In this document: one piece after another, positions 23,516 through 36,003 of the stretch
Position numbering within the stretch: position 1 is the stretch's first letter
Layout of the letters: every line of letters starts with the position of its first letter
Assembly: GCA_945643635.1 (NCBI GenBank)
Contig: CALZFC010000251.1
Span: 1,831,001-1,895,000 of the forward strand
DNA from: Allodiplogaster sudhausi
Taxonomy: Eukaryota; Nematoda; Chromadorea; Rhabditida; Diplogasteridae
DNA length: 64,000 bases
Direction of reading: 5' to 3'
Notes under the pieces: model-generated
Seen by the model: only the letters and a program-made list of their open reading frames with translations
Database searches by the model: none
Told to the model about the DNA's origin: nothing
Made by a program: the position numbers and the translations under genes

Positions 23516-23817
23516 TATCAGAGTGTCTGTTTTCTGAATGGAATTTATTGCGTCAGATGAAATGTAAACCACCGTTAGTCATCTTGAGAATGATCACGTA
23601 TTCGTGGTGCTATCTATATCACTGCTTCTCTTTTTACCTTTTATTCCTCTTTCGATGTTTATCTCGTTCTCTCTCCCTCTCTCACTCCCTCTCATTTCTC
23701 TCTTTCTCTTTCTAACTATCTCGCTGTCTCTCTATCCCTTTCCATCTTATATACTCTCTTTATGCCCCCCCCTCAAACTTATCTATCTCTCTCTCTCTCT
23801 TCTCTCTCATTCTCTTC

Positions 23818-23851
<34 letters not shown>

Positions 23852-24370
23852 CCTTCTCTCGCTCATTCTCTCCCTCTCATGTCATGACAGGAGTCCTCTT
23901 CGACCGCCTCTTGTCCAGGCTGTCCTCCCTCGCCCGCCACACCAACCTAATTCTTCATCAAGCTCTACGCGAATCTTCCGATCCCTTTTCCACTGGTCTC
24001 TGTCTCACTCTCTCTCGCACTCTCTTTCACCCTCTCTCCCTCTCTCTCTCTCTAATTATCTCCCTCCTCGTCTTCCTCTTCTCTCTCATCATCGCCTTCG
24101 GCTACCGGATCTAATCGCGTTTTTTTTTTTAGATATTATTTTATTGTATTTTAACTTTTGGGGCTTAAAATTAATATGAACAAGGTATGTATTTACAAAG
24201 AAGAAAAGTGAGGAAAAAAATAAAAAAGGACGGTGCGTCTTGGGGATGGATTAATTTGCGATGTCATAGTTGAAGCTTGGCATAACTAATTTTATTTCGT
24301 GCATTGATATTATTTCATTAGTTAAAAAAAACTTTTCACAGCTGAATTCAAAGTGATTACCTTCTCCTCA
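23516..24370 (+). pseudogene. CLCC1 fragment E (intron 8, exons 9 and 10, intron 10)
   Basis: Intron-8 segment at 23520-23620, CT tract, exon 9 at about 23886-23999 (GVLFDRLLSRLSSLARHTN, then a frameshift), CT intron, exon 10 remnant to 24112 (SLLVFLFSLIIAFGYRI, then a stop), and intron 10 to 24370. It lies less than 400 bp upstream of the SURF1 start. Confidence 0.78.
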
Positions 24371-24478
24371 TTGTCAGACGAAGATCAGAGAGAAAGACGA
24401 CTCTTATCTAGAAAGAGAGAGAGGAAGAGAGAGGAGAATGAAAGAGAAAGAGAATGAAAGAAAGAGAGAATGAAGGAG

Positions 24479-24531
<53 letters not shown>

Positions 24532-24752
24532 TGAAAGAGAGAAAGAGAGCATCAAGTGAGATAATGTCTAGTTTTCTTGTGTTCTTTTCGATACGGAACA
24601 CTCTGGTACACTTTAATATTTATCATCTTCACCAGTCATTTTATCTTTGCCTCCATTGTTGTGCACAAAATTTCACTTTTCAAATGTTGGCAAAAAGCTT
24701 TTTTCGTGTTGCTATTTCTTCTGTGAGCTGCTTGTTGTTGTTGTTCTAAGCG

Positions 24753-25009
24753 ATGTCTCGTAAGATGAACATCTTTTCGTTTCGTTGTATTTTAGATAAG
24801 AAGGAGCACCCAGCCGGAATGATCATTCGACGCTGCTGTTCAGTCGACACTTTCTGCCTCGTTCGTCAGCTACATCGTTCGCCGTTTTCCAAAGAGATTC
24901 TTGAGGTTGGAAGTTATCTTCAAATGTCTTTGAAACCTTTTTCGACGCCACGGAGACTGTTTAAAGCGTAGCTATGATAAGGGTCGCTGGCATTCAGAAG
25001 AATCGTTTC

Positions 25010-25047
<38 letters not shown>

Positions 25048-26164
25048 CTAAATGTATTTAAAAAGCATGAATTCTAAGTTATATTTTAAAAGTATTATCC
25101 ACTTTTAGGTTACAAATAATAATCTTCCTTATAGTTGGGCGCGCGCGGTGGTGCCGGCAAGTACGAGAAGAAGAAGGGCAAGTCCGAATTCTGGAGTGCC
25201 GGCTCGCTTGCTATGCTTGTTAGCCTTGACTTTTTTCTTTTCTTTCAAAATTATAGATTCGCTATTACTCGATTTAATCAAGAAAGATAAAGTTGCCTTT
25301 TGCATTTGTTTAAACTTCTTGCCCCATAATGACTACGAAATAGGACTTCCATTTTGTAGTTTGCATTTTTTTTAAAAATTAATTTAGTTCAGAAAACCGC
25401 TAAAACCAACTAGTCTATTAATTACAATTTTAATAACGGTTAAACGAGATATTTTAATGTTTCATTGTAAATGAAAAAAAGGAACTATTTGATCTCGTCA
25501 TTATAGAAGAACTATTTTAATGCGTTTTAGATCTAAATATAGAATAACTATTTAAATACTATATTGTTACAAGATAAAAAGAGTGAAGTTCTCTTTCAAA
25601 GAACTATTTAAGGTGTGTCAATCACCTCCAAACTCAGATTATCCCCTCGGCCGCCTTTTCTCTCGGCTGCTGGCAAGTGGCGCGTCTTCGATGGAAGCTC
25701 GAGTTGATCGAACAGCTCGAAGGGCAACTGGGCGAGGCGGCCGTCGACTTTCCCGTACACAAGTTAGAGACGGCAAGAAGACAAATTAGAGTCAACTATC
25801 GACTGGAATTAGATAGACCCCCGTAACCTGTCGAATGGTCTTATTTGAGATAGACCCACTTGAACTTATCTAAGGTTGTCCACCAAACCTATCAATTACA
25901 GTTTCATCCCCTCCCTCGCAGTCAGAATTGCACAACTTTTGTAGAGTTCTCCAAGGAAAGGCACATTTTTGGTGTGTGTTTCTCTAGGAACGCGTGAGCG
26001 TCTACTGTAGTCAATACTCTTTTTTTTATATCATAATTTTACATCCCTCTCATTTTAGTTTTTTTTTCTAAAATTTTTCTCAGTACTGAAGTAGGTCCAT
26101 GCATGCGCCGTGTTCAATCCCCGGCCTGCTCAGAACCTTGTTGTGTTACTGATTTTTCTCCCTG

Positions 26165-26208
<44 letters not shown>

Positions 26209-26225
26209 GCCTCTCTCCATTTGTG

Positions 26226-26262
<37 letters not shown>

Positions 26263-28609
26263 AATCTCGACTCCATTCCCTTGCTGGAGTGTTTTTTTTT
26301 ATATTTTTTATTTTGTTTTATTATTAACATTAATGGCTTACAATTATTATGAACATGTATTTTACAGAAAAGAAAAGTGAGAACAAAATCATTTCGAACC
26401 CAGTGGTTTTACTGCGAACAAAAAGGGGAAAGGAAGGTGTTTTGTAATATGGATTGTTCATAGCTTTGCTCTTTGCATAACTAATTTGTTTTCATTAACA
26501 ATTATTTCAAATTCATTCTCTCTCTGTTACTGTCTTTCTCTCTCCCTCTCTCTCCTTCTCTTCTGTCTCTCTCTCTATCTCACTCTATCTTTCTCTCTCT
26601 CTCACTCTATCTTTCTCTCTCTGTCTCTCTCTCTCTCTAATCATTCTCTTCAGCCTCGACTCCCTCCCCTCGCTTGAGTACCGTCGTGTGCGCCTTCGTG
26701 GCCACTTCCTGCACGACCGCGAGTTTCTCATCTCACCGCGAGGCCGCTTCGACAAGGAAGCCAAGCAGGCAAGAGAGAGAAAGAGACTTTATCCGAGATG
26801 GAACCAGGGAATTATGGCTTAGGATGGATTGTGACCATGAATGAATCAATGAATATAAAATGCCTAGGTTATTTTTGTTATTAGATTCTCCAATACGACT
26901 AAATCGCCGTGGCTGACTTCGACTGATTATATAAAGAAATGGCGTTGCAGGAAAGTGCCGGCTCTCTCCTTTCGTCCAATACGCTGTCTTCTCACGGCGC
27001 TCATGTCGTGACGCCCTTTAAGGTGGCCGGCAGCTCGAATCTGGGTGACTTCTCTAATTCGGTATTTAATTAATATTTTTATTCACTATTATAATTCGGT
27101 ATTTTATTAATATTATTAATTACTATCTATTATTTTCTATATATTTGTATCTCCACATTAATGATAATAATTTAAATCTACGGATAATTTTACGGATTAA
27201 TCCATCAATATTGAAGCAAAGTTGCTCACCGGATTTTGGCTTTTACTTTTGTGAGATAACTTGAAGTAGAAAATCGACAAGTCTAACATTGCAATTTCAA
27301 AGTAATTAATAAACATTGCTTTAGAAATAACACAAGTATTCCAATGAACCGTTAAAAATATTAAAAATTGGAAATATTTATAGTTTATTATATTTATTAT
27401 TTATTTATGCTTTTGCTGCTTTTGCAGTAATCATGGTGAATCGTGGCTGGGTTCCGCGGGATCAAATGGAGAGAAAGACACGGGGAGGAGCCGCAGAGCC
27501 ACACGGAGAAGTGACAATTGAAGCGATTGTCAGGTTGACAGAGACGGTAATTTACTTGTTCCCTCTCAATTAGTTACTTTGCCATTTCTTAGTTTGGTAT
27601 GCTTATTCTTCTCGTTACCATAAAAATGCGAAATGTAAGAATGTTATTTTTTTATTTGCCTTGCAGATGACAATATATTTTCCCTTGCAATTAGCTAGCA
27701 AAAATATATAGAAAAGATATACCTTTATTTAGTCTTTCATAAATTTTGATTTAAACATTGGCTTTTTCTCCTCACTTTATGGGAGTTATGGGCTACATTT
27801 TATTGTAGGAAATATTTTAATGCAAATAAACTATTTAGAGGCCACAGTTCGTGGGCGAGAACGCGCCTGAGCGCGGTGCGTGGTTCTACAAGGACTTTGA
27901 GCAGATGGCGGAGTACTGTAACGCGAGTCCGATCTACGTTGAGGCCGTACACGGTAGGTGGTTGTGTTATGAACCATTTAGGGAGTATAAAGTGTAAGTG
28001 GCGGCAAATTTCGTAATGAATAACATCAAATACTCACTTTCCGTATTTTGGTTAAAAAAAATAAATTTTAAGAATAATTTTTAAAAAATCTTCGCAAAAC
28101 GGGCAAGTTCCACTCCTTTTTTGAATCATATCCATACAATGAAAAGTCATAAAAAGTTGAATGAATTCATACCATCAAAGCCATCTAAATCATCTGTTTC
28201 GCTTCCAGAGTCCACTCTGCCAGGCGGGCCCATCGGCGGGCAGACGAATGTGAACATTAGGAACGAGCATCTCAACTACCTCATTACTTGGTATGTCGAT
28301 TTACTTTTTCTTGTTATTTTTTAATTATATTTCTATCTTGCTTGGTTCTATACAATGCTATTTATTATTGTTATTTTAGCTTAAAAAAATTAGAAATTAA
28401 ACAATTGCTGCATTAGAAAAGAAAAGTGTTACTTCTATTTTACTGTTCATTGCAGACAATCTTAATTATTATGTATATTTTTATTGGTATTATTTTTTCA
28501 TAAAAATTAAGACACTTTGAAAACATATTTTTCTTAATCAAATTTTTTGAGGTACACCCTCTGTGCCGCAACTCTCGCCATGTGGTTCGTGCGATTCAGA
28601 GGAAAGTAG
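24753..28609 (+). CDS. SURF1: SURF1, cytochrome c oxidase assembly protein
   Basis: Inner mitochondrial membrane factor that helps assemble complex IV around COX1. Nine exons join in phase: 24753-24905, 25135-25218, 25638-25762, 26654-26768, 26951-27044, 27428-27546, 27839-27953, 28209-28290, 28552-28609; about 314 residues (human 300). Recognised by [45 protein letters not shown] and PGGPIGGQT...[11 protein letters not shown], in family order. The N-terminus is Arg-rich (MIIRRCC...VRQLHRS), fitting a mitochondrial presequence; translation could begin at 24753 or the Met at 24819. First membrane helix near residues 74-90, second near the C-terminus ([12 protein letters not shown]). The exon 4 donor is AAGCAG|GCAAGA, a GC-AG intron. 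An AG acceptor-like site lies 2 nt before the ATG. Intron 3 holds CT tracts and a stray CLCC1 intron segment. Confidence 0.95.
25763..26653 (+). repeat. SURF1 intron 3: CT tracts plus CLCC1 intron-10 segment
   Basis: CT tracts at 26167-26260 and 26518-26637; the latter runs up to the acceptor CTTCAG. Between them, about 26328-26490 matches CLCC1 intron 10 (GGCTTACAATTATTATGAAC, GTGGTTTTACTGCG, CAAAAAGG), so debris of CLCC1 has inserted into the neighbouring live gene. Confidence 0.7.
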
Positions 28610-29065
28610 GATTTTGAAAGATATTAGATAAGTATTGTTCTGATTTCTGGTTGAACATAACGATGTTTACGGTTTTAACCGTTGTTTTTCATACTTTCGG
28701 TTTTAACCATTGTTCTCATACATTGCTTGAATAAATGTTTGCGGAACGAACTTGGAGTTTTTCTCCGGATGCTTCGTATTTCGTCGATGGACGTAGTTAA
28801 TATTTGAAATTGCGAGATGGTCAAAACGGTGGTTTTCCTAGGAATTTTTTTTAAATACTCGTCAGCGAAATACACATTTTGTTTCAGTACCGAGAGAACT
28901 ACATTAATATATTGTGTAGTATACGATTATGTTGCTAACGGTAAGACTCAAGAATCCTGAAACACCTGTGCTATTTTACTGCATACGTGGCTCTCTTTTT
29001 TGAGATTCACTTATGTAGTAAAAAAAATGAAAATATGAACTTTTTCCCCTTTTCTCAGCAGGCTG
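28610..29065. other. SURF1-CLCC1 intergenic region
   Basis: 456 bp holding the SURF1 3' flank and the CLCC1 upstream region. It ends in a strong acceptor-like string TTTTTCCCCTTTTCTCAG at 29041-29058, just before the CLCC1 ATG. No other feature seen. Confidence 0.5.
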
Positions 29066-30736
29066 ATGCACTTGATGCGCTCTCCTCTGTTAGTAAACAT
29101 CTTGGCAGTTCTTCTTCTTCTCCTCTTCCTCACTCTAGTCTCTGCCGACGAGAATGGAGGAGAAGACTTCTTCTCTGTGGAAGAAGACGCCATCGTGGAC
29201 ACTTCCCGCTGGATCGACCCGAACGACCCACCAGGAATGACCGAAGCGAATCGAGGAAAGCGATAAAGGTGGGCTATCTTTTTTAGTTTTTTTTTCTCCC
29301 ATAAAAGTTTTTTATTAGCATTATTCAGCTAATTATAATTTAATTAATTATGTTTGCAGGAATGGAATTTTTTTTTAAAATATTTTTTATAGTAATTGGT
29401 CCATTTTCACGCCTGATCTAACATTGTGGGGAACAAATTATCGTTATAATTTTTTTATTTATTTTTATTTATTTTTTCTATTTTTATAATAAAGTTTAAT
29501 TAAAGTAACTAAAAAATTTAATTTATAGTTTTTATTTTTTTTCAATTTTAGGGCCATGGCGAGAAAGAGAAAGTCTGTGCCTCTCGCGAGTCTGCCGTAC
29601 ACTCGGACAAGAGCATGCGGCTACTGCTGAGGCAGCTCTTTGAGTCCATGAAGGTTGGAGATAGAGAGTAGAGAGAGAGAGAGAAGAGAGAGAGGGAGAG
29701 AGAGAGAGGGAGAGGACTGATGAGAGGGAGAGGGGGAGAGAGAGGAGAGAGGGAGAGGAGATAAGTGATGAGAGCGAGAGAGAGAGAGAGAGAGAGAGAA
29801 AGAAAGAAGGAGAGAGTGCCGCAGAGTGAAGCGGAGACTGAAAGATGGAGAAAGAGGAGAGAGAGATTAATATTGTGTCATCTAACATGCCTCCTTAAAT
29901 GAGTTCTTGTTTCGTTTCCAGTTACTTCACTAAATTCTCTAATTTTGCGCCTTCTCAAAGCCACGGCGGTTTTATGCGCGCCAATTTTGAGATATATTAC
30001 ACTAAGAAATAGAGAGCGATTAAATGAAGTTGCAAATGATTATTTACAGTTGTGGGGTTAAAGTTTTGATGATAAATCATTGGGAAAAAAATGCTAATCG
30101 TTTGTATTCCAGGTGGACACGAATCAGCGCGTTGGATTCTCGCGGCTTGCACGGTTATTTTGGAAATATCTTTATTGTTAGATATATATTTTTATTGTCA
30201 CAATATTATTAAATCCTGATTAATTTGTAAAAAAAAACATTTCTATATGAGCATTTTAATTATATTTATTTGGTTATTGTTCCTTTTGGAGAATCATTTC
30301 TTGTGAATTTAGAATGTATAGAAAAACTGTCCAGCACGATGCAAAATGGGTTTTTAGTATGTTAATTTTTATTTTTTGGTTTTACAATCCAGTACCATGT
30401 ATAATACTTACCATTAGTTTTTTTTTTAACTTTAAAATCGCTCTGTAGATAATATGGTAATATAGAATATACGGTTGAATTTTTTTTTTACATATTTTTG
30501 TTTTAGTATTCATCAAGAGATAACAAGTAATATGGGAATATAACATTGAACTATTGAGATATAGTTTACATAATTGAATTCTTCTTTGCCAGACTCCATC
30601 TCTCTGCCGAACAAGTCGAAGTCCTTGACCTTTTCTTGGAAGGAAGCACGGAAAGAGTCGCGACTTGGGAGGAGCACGAGAGAGTCAGAGAGGCAGTCAA
30701 GGGGCTCGTCGAAGTGGTAGGCGGATTTGGAGGTTT

Positions 30737-30767
<31 letters not shown>

Positions 30768-31105
30768 TCATCTCGCTCTCTTTTGTCATTTCCTCTCTTT
30801 CTCTCTCTCTCTCAGCTCGCTCTCTTTTGTCATTTCCTCTCTTTCTCTTTCTCTGTCTCTCTCTTTCTCTCTCTCTCTCTCTGTCTCTCTGTCTCTCTGT
30901 CTCTCTCTCTCTTTCTCTCCTCTCTCTCAATTTCTCTCTTTCTCTCCTCTCTTTCACTCTCCCGCTCTCTTTCTCTCTCTCTCTCTTTCCTCTCTCTCTT
31001 TCCTCTCTCTCTCAATTTCTCTCTTTCTCTCCTCTTTTTCACTCTTCCGCTCTCTCTCTGTTCTTTCTCGCTCTCTATCTCCTCTCTCTATCACCTTTCT
31101 TCCTT

Positions 31106-31150
<45 letters not shown>

Positions 31151-32046
31151 TTCAGTTGCCCGAGACGGTGGAAGAGGGCACAACTATGATGGAGACCCTG
31201 ACCGCTCTCCTCCTCCCCTACCTCCAAATGCTCAACCTTCTCGTCCTCTTTCCCTCCGCCGTCCTTCTCCTCTCATACATGATACGGTACGATGGCCGAT
31301 ACAGTACTCACAGTATTCAGTAGTTGAACTTCGATACTCCTCTGTGTAATCTTATTTGACGCAAGAAAAATGCTATTTTGTGTTTATTTTAGCCGACGAC
31401 TGCTCGTGATATCGTTTTCATATTCTTCTAACAAACTATAAGTTATCTCCGAGCCCCCAAAAACCACCAGCACCATCCAAAGAATATTTCGTGTAATCAG
31501 AATGGTGATTGGCTTTAAGATTTATTTTAATGTTTGTCGAGTACGATTTCTTTTTACTCATCAAAGCAATAGTTTGGTTTTCTTTCCACTATAGTAGTGG
31601 GATTTTTTTTATGAATGGTAAATATGATTGCGGAGTATTTATTCTCTCGTAAAATGGTGGGTTTTTTTTTAAATAGAAATAAAACATTTATTAGTACACT
31701 GAATTGATAAATAGCAGCAGACAAAAGTGAAAGTTCTTCTTAAATATGACCTTTTCATCTTCTAAATAATATGTTGCCCTAACTTGATTTTTCCCCATCT
31801 CCAGCACCCGCTCACTCATCCTGGTCGTCTTTCTCACCATCTTTGCCTTCTCCATGTTCACGACGTATGATCGCAAGTACAAGGTTTGCTTTTGTTTTAA
31901 TGATACGTTTAACTTTGTGAAGTATTTTTATATTATAAATTCTTCTTTCATTAATATCACCGAAAATTTTATCATATTTTATTTGCGTGATCATCAATCT
32001 TGAGATTGAGAAAGAGATGGAAGGAGAGCGAGAGGGAGAGAATGAT

Positions 32047-32117
<71 letters not shown>

Positions 32118-33027
32118 CGGAGAGGGAGAGAGAGACAGAGAGAGAATGAGATAAGAGAGAAAGAGGGAGTAAGAGAGAGAGAGCGAGCGAGCGAGAGAGA
32201 AAGAGAGAGACAGAGAAAGAAAGTCTATTTAAAGGAGAACGTGGCCGCCCGCCTGGAAGCGAGTGCCCGCCACTCCGATGCGTGCAGACCGCCGACTCTC
32301 ATTGAGAACTCTCTCCAGTTCTTCTCCGGCTTCCTCTTCATTCAGAGAAAGAGCGAATGCAGGAAGTAAGCAGGCGGGAAATTTGAATTTGAATTTGAAA
32401 ATAATTGTGCCTTTACTTCATTCTATTTCATATATACCGCAAATTTTAGAAAAAAATTTTTTTCCAGTTTTTTTTTTAAATCATAATATGCGTAGGTGAC
32501 CATTTAGAATTCATAGCAGTCAAAACTAGGATGAAAAAAAATTTTTTTTTTATTAGAAAAGGTTTTGGTTTCTATCTGTCAATCTGATTATTTCAGGTTT
32601 ATCGAGGCGCAAACGATATCGGTCGTGTCGGAGATTCCACTCACGGAGGTAGTAAATTTTTTTTTCACCAATTTTTTCTCACTTTATTAGGAGTTCTTTT
32701 TGTAGCCGTGTCTCGTATAGCGTTTTATCTTCTTTTTTATTTATTTTTTATTTTTATTTATCCGACAAAGACAACACAGGATCAGAGGGTCTGTTTTCTG
32801 AAGGCCTTTATTGCGTCGGATGAAATAAAAACCACCGTTGTGTTATATATCACTGCTTCTCTTCCTACCTTATATTCCCCTTTCGATGTCTATCTCTTTC
32901 TCTTCCTTTCTCTCTTCTCTCTCTCCCTCCCTATCATTTCTCTCTTTCCCTTTCTCACTATTTCGTTGTCTTTCTATCCACTTCTTTCTATTCCATCTTA
33001 TTGACTCTCTTTCTGCCCCCCCCAGTC

Positions 33028-33082
<55 letters not shown>

Positions 33083-33214
33083 CCATTCTCTCCCTCTCAG
33101 GTGCTGACAGAAGTCCTCTTCGACGGCCTCTTATCCTGGCTGTCCTCCCTCGGCCGCCACACCAACCGCTTCTTCATCAACCTCTACGCCGATCTCCCGA
33201 TCCCCCTGGCACTG

Positions 33215-33265
<51 letters not shown>

Positions 33266-34708
33266 TCTCTCCCTCTCTCCCTCTCTCGTTCTCACTCTCT
33301 CTCCTTCTCAGGTCGTCTCCCTCCTCGTCTTCCTCTTCTCTCTCATCTTCCTCATCTTCGCTTTCGGCTACCGCATCAGAGTGCCCTTCCTAATCGCGCT
33401 CGAGCCGCATGGTGGGTGTTTTTTTATATTATAAAATTTAAGTTTTTTATTTTATAAATTTTTTTCAATTAATTTGTATTTACATCTTTTTTATTTAACT
33501 TTTTTTTTAAATAAAATTTTGAGGTTTACAATTAATATGAACTTTTGATAAACTTCCTAAATATGGGGAAAAAGTGAATTGGCACCTAGTGGTTTTACTG
33601 CGCACAAAAAGGTAAAGAGAAAAATCGTTAGAGTATGAACTGATAATGCAATGAGATGCTTTTGAGTTCTTGCTTGGAATAACTAAAAAAAAAAGGTTTA
33701 GTGGATGATTATGAGTATGTTAGTTTAAAACTGTGTTAATTTTATTGTTGAGTTTAAAGCAATTAGATTAAGGTTTTGAAATTCAAGCATAATTAGAAAG
33801 TGAAACATAAAACGATCGATTCAATATTTGAGTGCGTGAGAGAAAAGAAAATCCAAGTTCTCGAATCTTCCGTTCAGGACCAGCACCTCTTGCCGCAATG
33901 GCTGGAGCCGTTGCGCATGCGGTCAGTGGATCTCAGGCTGCAGGAACTCAGTCCCTCGGGGTACCTCCTCAACCCCAATTCCTTCCGGGACCTCCTCAGA
34001 CCCAGTCGCTCCCAGCACCGAATCAGACCCAATTCCTTCCGGGACCGAGTGGTCAGACCCAATTCCTTCCTGGACCGTGTCAGGACCAGTTCCTTCCGGG
34101 ACCGAGTCAGACCCAATTTCTAGCTCCGCCACCCCCACAGCAATCTCACTCTCTTCCTGTCTACATTGGAGCTGAAGAGCAAGCGGCACCGGAATCACCA
34201 CCTTCACCAAGGAGACAGGTCAGTCTTTCTGTCATGTGAACAAGAGTTAGAAGAGTGCAGAGCAGAACATGTACAGAATGGGTACAGTAGGTCGGAGGAT
34301 TACTGTATTAGAGAACATTTGTTTTGAAGGTCTCCTTAAAAGTAAAATTAAATGTAAAAAAAAAATGTAACAATAGTGATACCACAAGAAGGCTCAAGTT
34401 GAGCAAGTATTTTTTCTCTTCTTCTTTTCCTTCGATTAGGAAACTGAATAATTTTTTTAAGTTTTCGCAGAATAGAATGTGATTTGGATATGGAAGGGAG
34501 AAAGGGGGAATTTTAAAATTCTGGAGATTGAATTTGGTTTTTTTTTTTGCAGGCGACTCCGACTAGGCAGCACTTCTCGCCGTCTTCCTTTGTTACTCCG
34601 CGGAGCCAAGAGAGAACGGCGAGGATGAAAGCGAGAGAAGAAGAGGGCAAGGAGAAGCTGAAGAGATCGCAGAGTGCGCAAGAAAGAAGAGAATCGATTG
34701 TATTTTGA
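29066..34708 (+). CDS. CLCC1: CLCC1-like chloride channel / nuclear-envelope protein
   Basis: Twelve exons: 29066-29268, 29552-29653, 30113-30153, 30593-30716, 31156-31286, 31805-31883, 32235-32365, 32597-32648, 33101-33214, 33312-33411, 33878-34218, 34553-34708; about 520 residues (human 551). The start has a signal peptide (LLVNILAVLLLLLFLTLVSA) and the CLCC1-like WIDPNDP. Then come an acidic helical region, two membrane helices in exons 5-6, a luminal loop with paired cysteines (DAC...ECRK) in exon 7, a third helix in exon 10 (VVSLLVFLFSLIFLIFAFGY), and a proline-rich tail with about five FLPGP-type repeats ending in a charged coil. All joins from exon 2 on are in phase. Exon 1 is not: its frame meets TAA at 29264-29266, two bases before a good AAAG|GTGGGC donor, while exon 2 needs phase 0. 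One extra base would restore both. Introns 4, 8 and 9 are mostly CT repeat. Fragments of exons 7-11 fill the 5-24 kb region. Confidence 0.88.
30735..31155 (+). repeat. (CT)n filling CLCC1 intron 4
   Basis: Nearly the whole 439-bp intron is CT repeat up to the acceptor TTTCAG at 31155. It is the longest tract in the window. Confidence 0.95.
31990..32228 (-). repeat. (GA)n in CLCC1 intron 6
   Basis: 240 bp of GA repeat directly before the exon 7 acceptor CTATTTAAAG. It is unusual in having the purine strand where other introns have the pyrimidine strand; both inverted copies keep it as CT. Confidence 0.9.
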
Positions 34709-36003
34709 ATGAGGAACTTATTGGCCATTGAAGGCGAACGAGATATATCAATGAATTTACTTAGTTTGAGCAATTTTTTTTTCTCATATATATTCCAGCA
34801 AAGATTCGCTATTTCAAGCTCCCTGCTCATACGATACCAAAGGAACAAGTTATTCGAGTAATTATAACATGTTTGTATTCATCTTGTCCTGTAGAGCTTT
34901 AGCCAATCGATGCCTCTTATGTGTAAGATGCTCTGATTGCCTGAATCTTTAGCTGGGTCCATCCAAACACAGCATATACTCACTAGTCCATGACATGGAT
35001 TCATTTCAACAAGTCTATGTTGCGGGTACTAGGGAGATCTCTCCAGGCTGATTCTAGGTATAATTCCAATTTCCTGATCTTACAAACTGCCCAAGTTTCA
35101 AATCGTTTGCTTTATCCGATATGAACATTCGTATGTATTATATCTACATTCTCGCTGATGCTAGCTTTACGTATGCCAACGATTGTTTATTGCTGACTAA
35201 TTCGTTTCATTAAAATGCTGATTTAAAATAAGACATATATTTCGTTTTGCAGTTATGGGTAAAACGGTTTGAAGTTAGCAGTTTAAATTTTTTTAGCTCG
35301 AATGAATGACCAGAGAAAATGCTAAACGAATTGAAAACGGAAGTACTAACTAAGAAATACTCACACGATTGTTCCAATTGCTTTACAAACAGTGCGAACG
35401 CGACTAGGAACAGTTCTAATGATAGATACTTTATATTTATCTGCAAAAAAACTCCTCTGGCGAATAAAACAACTGATATGCGCGATGGTAACAATTGAAG
35501 ATGAACTTGTCACACCCATCACATATTCAACTCTTGAAATTATTTTAAACCCCGCGCTCATTTATTCTTCCGTGCGGAAGCTACCGTATCGATCATGCAT
35601 ACTTTAGGCAGCATTTCATATTTTGGGCCCATTATTTGTTCCTTGGTTGTCGTATCTGGGGCGCTTAGCTGGCGGTTTGTTACTACTTTGGTTGGAAAAT
35701 GTTTCGCTAGAGCAACAGTGTGTTATCTGATTTACTCGGTAGCGTCCTAGACCGTGTAATTGTAGCCAACTGAGTCGAGAATGTAATGTTTAAGTGGATA
35801 ACTAAGCACGATTCTCTCTTTTTCCCCTTTTGCGGTGTTCCAAATTCCTTTTTGTTTCCTTTTAGATTGGAACAGTTTGAAATAGCCTACCTATATATTC
35901 TGAAAGGACCCTACTTTGTTGTGTTTTTTATCGCGAAACCTTGCTTTCAATATGTACTTATTCTTTATCACATGTATTTATTTAGTTCCTTTCCAGGGTA
36001 CCC
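34709..36003. other. CLCC1-RPL3 intergenic region
   Basis: 1.3 kb without a recognisable gene. It must contain the RPL3 promoter and probably a 5' UTR exon, because an acceptor (GTTCCTTTCCAG) ends at 35997, 6 nt before the RPL3 ATG. The donor and transcription start could not be placed by eye. Confidence 0.5.

Noticed and set aside
30636..31349. Long Ser/Leu open frames (SLSLSL) through CT tracts, on many tracts of the window
   Set aside because: Pure translation of (CT)n; they run through known introns and splice sites of CLCC1, ELP4 and MTG1.
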